DNA of 10,678 bases. Source: Euperipatoides rowelli. Taxonomy: Eukaryota; Onychophora; Udeonychophora; Euonychophora; Peripatopsidae. The translations under genes were made by a program, and so were the position numbers. The notes under the pieces were generated by a model that saw only the letters and a list, made by a program, of their open reading frames with translations, did not search any database and had not been told where the DNA came from. The stretch lies in the NCBI GenBank assembly GCA_003024985.2, contig PXIH01S0047202.1, one strand, 5' to 3'. Below are positions 8,453-10,678 of the stretch, one piece after another; position 1 is the first letter of the stretch; every line of letters starts with the position of its first letter.

Positions 8453-8720
8453 TCCTAGGCCACTCTCACATTTCTAATTACTCAGATTCATGATTGTTCT
8501 TTTCTTTTATTAATTTTATCTCTTGAAATTTCACAAAATCTTGCTATAATTTCTAATGCTAAATCAACCTCTTCTTTATCTCCACACAAGACTACCTAAT
8601 CATCCATGTATGCCAGCAAGGTATTTGGCTGCTTATAACCTCTTGCATAGAAACCAGGTAAATTGGCTTCCAATTCCAAGAGTAGGTAATTTAAATAAAG
8701 AGCAAATAATGCAGTGCTTA
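8453..8720 (-). pseudogene. LINE RT motif C (YMDD) and D fragment
   Basis: The catalytic box reads AYMDD at 8599-8613. Most LINEs of this group have YADD, so Met at this position is a variant. The codon right after the second Asp is TAG (8596-8598) where a sense codon is expected, and the frame then resumes with VVLCGDKEEVDLAL and IIARFCEISRDKIN, matching the motif D region. After a QS-TGA near 8500 the frame is lost, and the neighbouring frame opens into the thumb segment. Both catalytic aspartates survive, but the stop next to them would end the protein. Confidence 0.88.
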
Positions 8721-8978
8721 AGGGTGACCTTGCATGATGCCCCTTTTAACTTTCAAGGGCCCAAATAGACCACCATCTTGTTTAATAAAAACAGATTTAG
8801 ATAAAATATAAATTTTCAGCCCTTTTTTTAAATTGGGGTCCCGAATATGAGGTGATATTTGTTCCATTAAAAAAGCGAAATTGACAATATTGTAAGCCTT
8901 GGCAATGTCTACAAAGATGGCTTATGTGCTGTATAAATATATTCTAGGAGAAATAAGGCAATATGAATATTTCTCCCC
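8721..8978 (-). pseudogene. LINE RT motifs A and B fragment
   Basis: Motif A reads FVDIAKAY at 8892-8915, and its first Asp (codon 8907-8909) is the expected metal-binding residue. After about 50 codons, motif B reads KRGIMQGHP, with the usual R-G-x-x-Q-G-x-P pattern, at 8721-8744. Directly after the Pro codon the frame runs into TAA. The next frame continues in the expected way (LSTALFALYLNYLL), so a one- or two-base indel lies at about 8719-8721. The protein would bind RNA and dNTP as part of the palm domain of a non-LTR reverse transcriptase. Confidence 0.88.
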
Positions 8979-9305
8979 TTAAGGCAAAATTGATTTGGGT
9001 GAACTATTTTTCCAATTAAGGGAGTGAGCGCAGTGTTGAGGATAGAGGCAAAAATTTTTGCATCCCAGTTCTGAATGGCAATTGGCAATTGGTCTAATGT
9101 CTTCTTTGATAGGAATATTAGAAAGCTGATTATCTGAAAGCTTATGTCTACTTTTAACCTTGTAGGAAGTAATTAAGAACAATGGAGGTTTATTAGTACT
9201 AATCCAATGATTATATAATTTCAAGAATATGGGAATGAAGACATAGTAAAACTTTTTAATTATCTTTAGAGTTAAGCCATCTGGCCCTGGTGCTGATGAA
9301 ATTTT
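8979..9305 (-). pseudogene. LINE ORF2 fragment: N-terminal RT blocks (GPDG, RPIA, KGRN)
   Basis: SAPGPDGLTLKIIKKF (starting at 9296) is the usual opening of LINE reverse transcriptase, followed by FLKLYNHW and IPIKEDIRPIA. At RPIA the frame breaks. The minus-strand sequence contains a 7-bp tandem duplication here (9077-9092 on the plus strand). The neighbouring frame then continues with IQNWDAKIFASILN, LTPLIGKIVHPNQF and LKGRN, as expected for the second RT block. Downstream, the first frame ends in an unrelated tail at a stop near 8979. Residues expected in active LINEs are largely present, so the break is probably late decay. Confidence 0.85.
9077..9092. repeat. 7-bp tandem duplication (GGCAATT) causing a LINE frameshift
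   Basis: GGCAATTGGCAATTGG shows two copies of a 7-base unit plus two bases. On the minus strand it lies exactly at the RPIA codons, where the reading frame changes. A 7-base gain shifts the frame by one. Confidence 0.75.
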
Positions 9306-9399
9306 ATGTCTTCATGTAAGATTTATTATTCTTTAAAGGAGCTTGTGCTGGCAATTTTAAGAGGTTAGTACCTGATTGATAAGAAATGTCAGTGACCTA

Positions 9400-9825
9400 A
9401 AATTGATCTTTAAAATGGTGCAGAAGGAATCGAGACAAGTCATCGCCTGTTATAATTTGATTTTGGCAATGTAAAGCATTAATCAAAGAAGTTTTTCTAT
9501 TCCTGGCAAAAATTCTTGAGGCAAGTATTGGGCCAACTTCATTTTTTTCTAAAATGATATTTCTGATATAAATGTATTTTTGCAGTTTTTGATCATTTTC
9601 TTCAATTTTCTGGAGTTATCTTTTCCATCCAATAATTGCTTGAATTATCTGTGGTGATTCAGGTACTGTTTGATCAATAAGAGATTTTAGAAATTTTGCT
9701 TCATATTTATTTTTCAGAACAAATAGCTTATTTTTGTTTAATAAAAAGTCTATAAGTAAGGCTTTAGTTGAAATTAAATGATTAAATAACCAATTATCAT
9801 CTTCCAAAATAATATACATGAACAA
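9400..9825 (-). pseudogene. LINE ORF2 fragment: linker between endonuclease and RT
   Basis: Two in-frame open pieces are separated by a single TAA at about 9616 and end at a TAG (9397-9399). The piece is rich in Lys, Asn, Gln and Ile, with helix-like stretches such as LQKIEENDQKLQKY, then GPILASRIFARNR and FLLHHFKDQF. The last words resemble the part of L1-type ORF2 where incomplete copies are described as shielding residues before the RT palm (ASRIF, then an F..HF block). Assignment rests on position just upstream of SAPGPDG plus this weak similarity. A clear endonuclease motif was not found between 9826 and 10030. Confidence 0.6.
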
Positions 9826-10038
9826 AATAATATAGGCTACATTTCATTTCTGAGGTCAATATCCAGGGGGAGAGAGAGCAGGGTGAATTATAAAGCGCTC
9901 TTTACTTAGCAAATTAAAAACAGGTGGAACTTTTTTGCAGCAAATATTGAAATCCAATATAGAGAGCTGTATGACCCAAAAAATAAATTCCCATTTGTCT
10001 AATTTTAATATTCAGGGTTAGGGCAAATGAGACCATTT
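9826..10038. other. Unassigned stretch upstream of the LINE fragment
   Basis: On the minus strand this is where a LINE endonuclease end would be expected, but only weak traces are seen (for example MVSFALTLNI at about 9990-10030) with several stops. It contains a GGGGGAGAGAGAGCAGGG purine patch at 9866-9883. No confident identity. Confidence 0.4.
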
Positions 10039-10256
10039 TTGTCTTTTATTCTGTACTTTGCTTTCTCTCTCACCTACCTAATCCCTCATTTCCTCTTTCT
10101 ATTTTCTTATCTTTTCTTGCCAATTTCTCTTTATTTCACTTTTACCATCTCCTCTCTCTCTTCCACCTTGTTTTACCCTTTTCTCCTTCTGTCTATAATA
10201 TTTATCTCACTGTTTCTCTATTTTTCTTGTTTTTCTTTCTATCTATCCTTCTTTTA
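10039..10256 (+). repeat. Pyrimidine-rich low-complexity tract
   Basis: About 220 bases are dominated by C and T on the plus strand (TTTCTCTCTCACC, CTCCTCTCTCTCTTCC and similar). The 76-codon open frame over it is an artefact of this composition, being nearly all Phe, Leu, Ser, Ile and Tyr. Such tracts can form triplex DNA; no gene is implied. Confidence 0.85.
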
Positions 10257-10590
10257 ATATTGACATGAATATTATACTAGGTAATTTAGAATATCTGCAC
10301 TTATTCTCAATATTGTTTTATTTATTATTGTCTTTGTAGTTATTTTTTGTCCAGTTAATTGTCATCAAGGGAACTTTTGTGATTCTTGTCATTTTTTAAA
10401 AAAAATCTGTATGACAAAAGTCCTTCATTTATACCTATTAATGTAGAATTATCTTCAATGCATTTTTAAACAACTAAGACCTAAACTTCAGGGTTTTTTT
10501 CCTAATAAATATAATGTCTTTGTTTCATACCAATTTACCTTTAGAAAAAAAAAGTAAAAAAAATAAAAAAATAAATAAAATTCACATTTA
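10257..10590. other. AT-rich spacer ending in an A-rich run
   Basis: Nothing was recognised except an A-rich segment at 10543-10580 (A-runs broken by G or T, ending AAATAAATAAAA). It could be the tail of an old plus-strand retroposon or the insertion target of the element that starts at about 10591. Confidence 0.5.
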
Positions 10591-10678
10591 GGCTGGCTCT
10601 ACACTTGCGATTTATCGTGACGACGTTAGGATCGTCGCAATATATCGCCACAGCAGGTGGTCTTGAAATTTTGCAAAG
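10591..10678. mobile_element. Probable DNA transposon terminus with long imperfect hairpin, cut by window end
   Basis: Composition changes sharply at about 10591 from A-rich DNA to GGCTGGCTCTACACTTGCG. This is followed by an 18-bp arm (10607-10624, GCGATTTATCGTGACGAC), a 6-base loop and an opposite arm (10631-10648); 14 of 18 positions pair. CG dinucleotides are enriched compared with the rest of the window. GGCTGG...CTACACTTGCGA-type ends followed by inner palindromes are typical of terminal inverted repeats or foldback ends of cut-and-paste elements and their MITEs. The other end and the target duplication lie outside the window, so the superfamily cannot be set. Confidence 0.5.

Larger units (their letters stand above)
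7600..9825 (-). mobile_element. Decayed LINE retrotransposon (L1/Tx1-like), 5' truncated
   Basis: Reading the minus strand from high to low coordinate, conserved LINE ORF2 blocks appear in the right order but in changing frames. They are a linker (9825-9400), SAPGPDG (9273-9296), RPIA (about 9090-9101), a KIFASIL...NQF..KGRN block (about 8965-9070), motif A (FVDIAKAY), motif B (RGIMQGHP), motif C (AYMDD), a KIN motif-D-like block, a thumb-like segment with FIWKGK and GGLGL (8072-8452), and a terminal HMFLFCP block. The order and the GGLGL/FIWKGK words fit the L1/Tx1 superfamily. The N-terminal endonuclease was not recognised, so the copy seems 5' truncated, as is common. Frameshifts and stops make it non-functional. 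The exact 3' end and target-site duplications were not found. Confidence 0.88.

Noticed and set aside
8295-8768. Two plus-strand open frames (8295-8477 and 8556-8768)
   Set aside because: They are antisense shadows of the minus-strand LINE thumb and YMDD/motif B regions.
10010-10024. TTCAGGGTTAGGG, telomere-like and similar to the left-edge satellite
   Set aside because: A single copy sharing only about ten bases in a row with the satellite; no array or further similarity.
10027-10257. 76-codon plus-strand open frame
   Set aside because: It lies over a pyrimidine-rich tract and consists almost only of Phe, Leu, Ser, Ile and Tyr; the openness is compositional.

Overview
The window looks like non-genic, strongly AT-rich eukaryotic (most likely animal) DNA. 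No bacterial-style gene, operon, ribosome binding site or intact long reading frame is present. What can be recognised is repeats and transposon remains: a tRNA-derived SINE with a target-site duplication, a decayed LINE of the L1/Tx1 type, two satellite-like tandem arrays and hairpin-bearing transposon ends. The species cannot be named from this evidence.

Layout. Positions 1-233 are the edge of an 81-bp tandem satellite containing telomere-like CCCTAA / CCCTGA words. Positions 234-3480 are AT-rich and mostly featureless, with simple repeats, one ambiguous base (415) and a 354-bp open stretch of doubtful meaning (1697-2050). Positions 3484-3860 hold a degenerate tandem repeat of about 86-100 bp. 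A possible but unproven exon lies at 4454-4619. Positions 4918-4990 carry two tandem copies of a CCCGTTA-type hairpin followed by T-runs, which look like a transposon end. Positions 5312-6292 are a regular 49-bp minisatellite of about 15 units, split by a SINE of about 258 bp (5954-6211) that is flanked by an exact 16-bp duplication. Positions 6293-7599 hold nothing identifiable.

Positions 7600-9825 (minus strand) are a dead LINE ORF2 remnant. In order from high to low coordinate it has a linker, the GPDG and RPIA blocks, reverse transcriptase motifs A, B and C (YMDD), a thumb-like region, and a C-terminal Cys/His block. These are split by stops and frameshifts, one of which is explained by a visible 7-bp duplication. 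Positions 10039-10256 are a pyrimidine-rich tract, 10543-10580 is A-rich, and the right edge (10591-10678) enters what looks like a DNA transposon end with a long imperfect hairpin.

No genes work together here. The biology is transposon and satellite history: the SINE needed LINE enzymes supplied in trans, and its clean insertion shows the 49-bp array existed before the SINE arrived. I found no convincing new biological system. The best leads are the SINE/minisatellite junction, the two hairpin transposon ends and the low-confidence exon.
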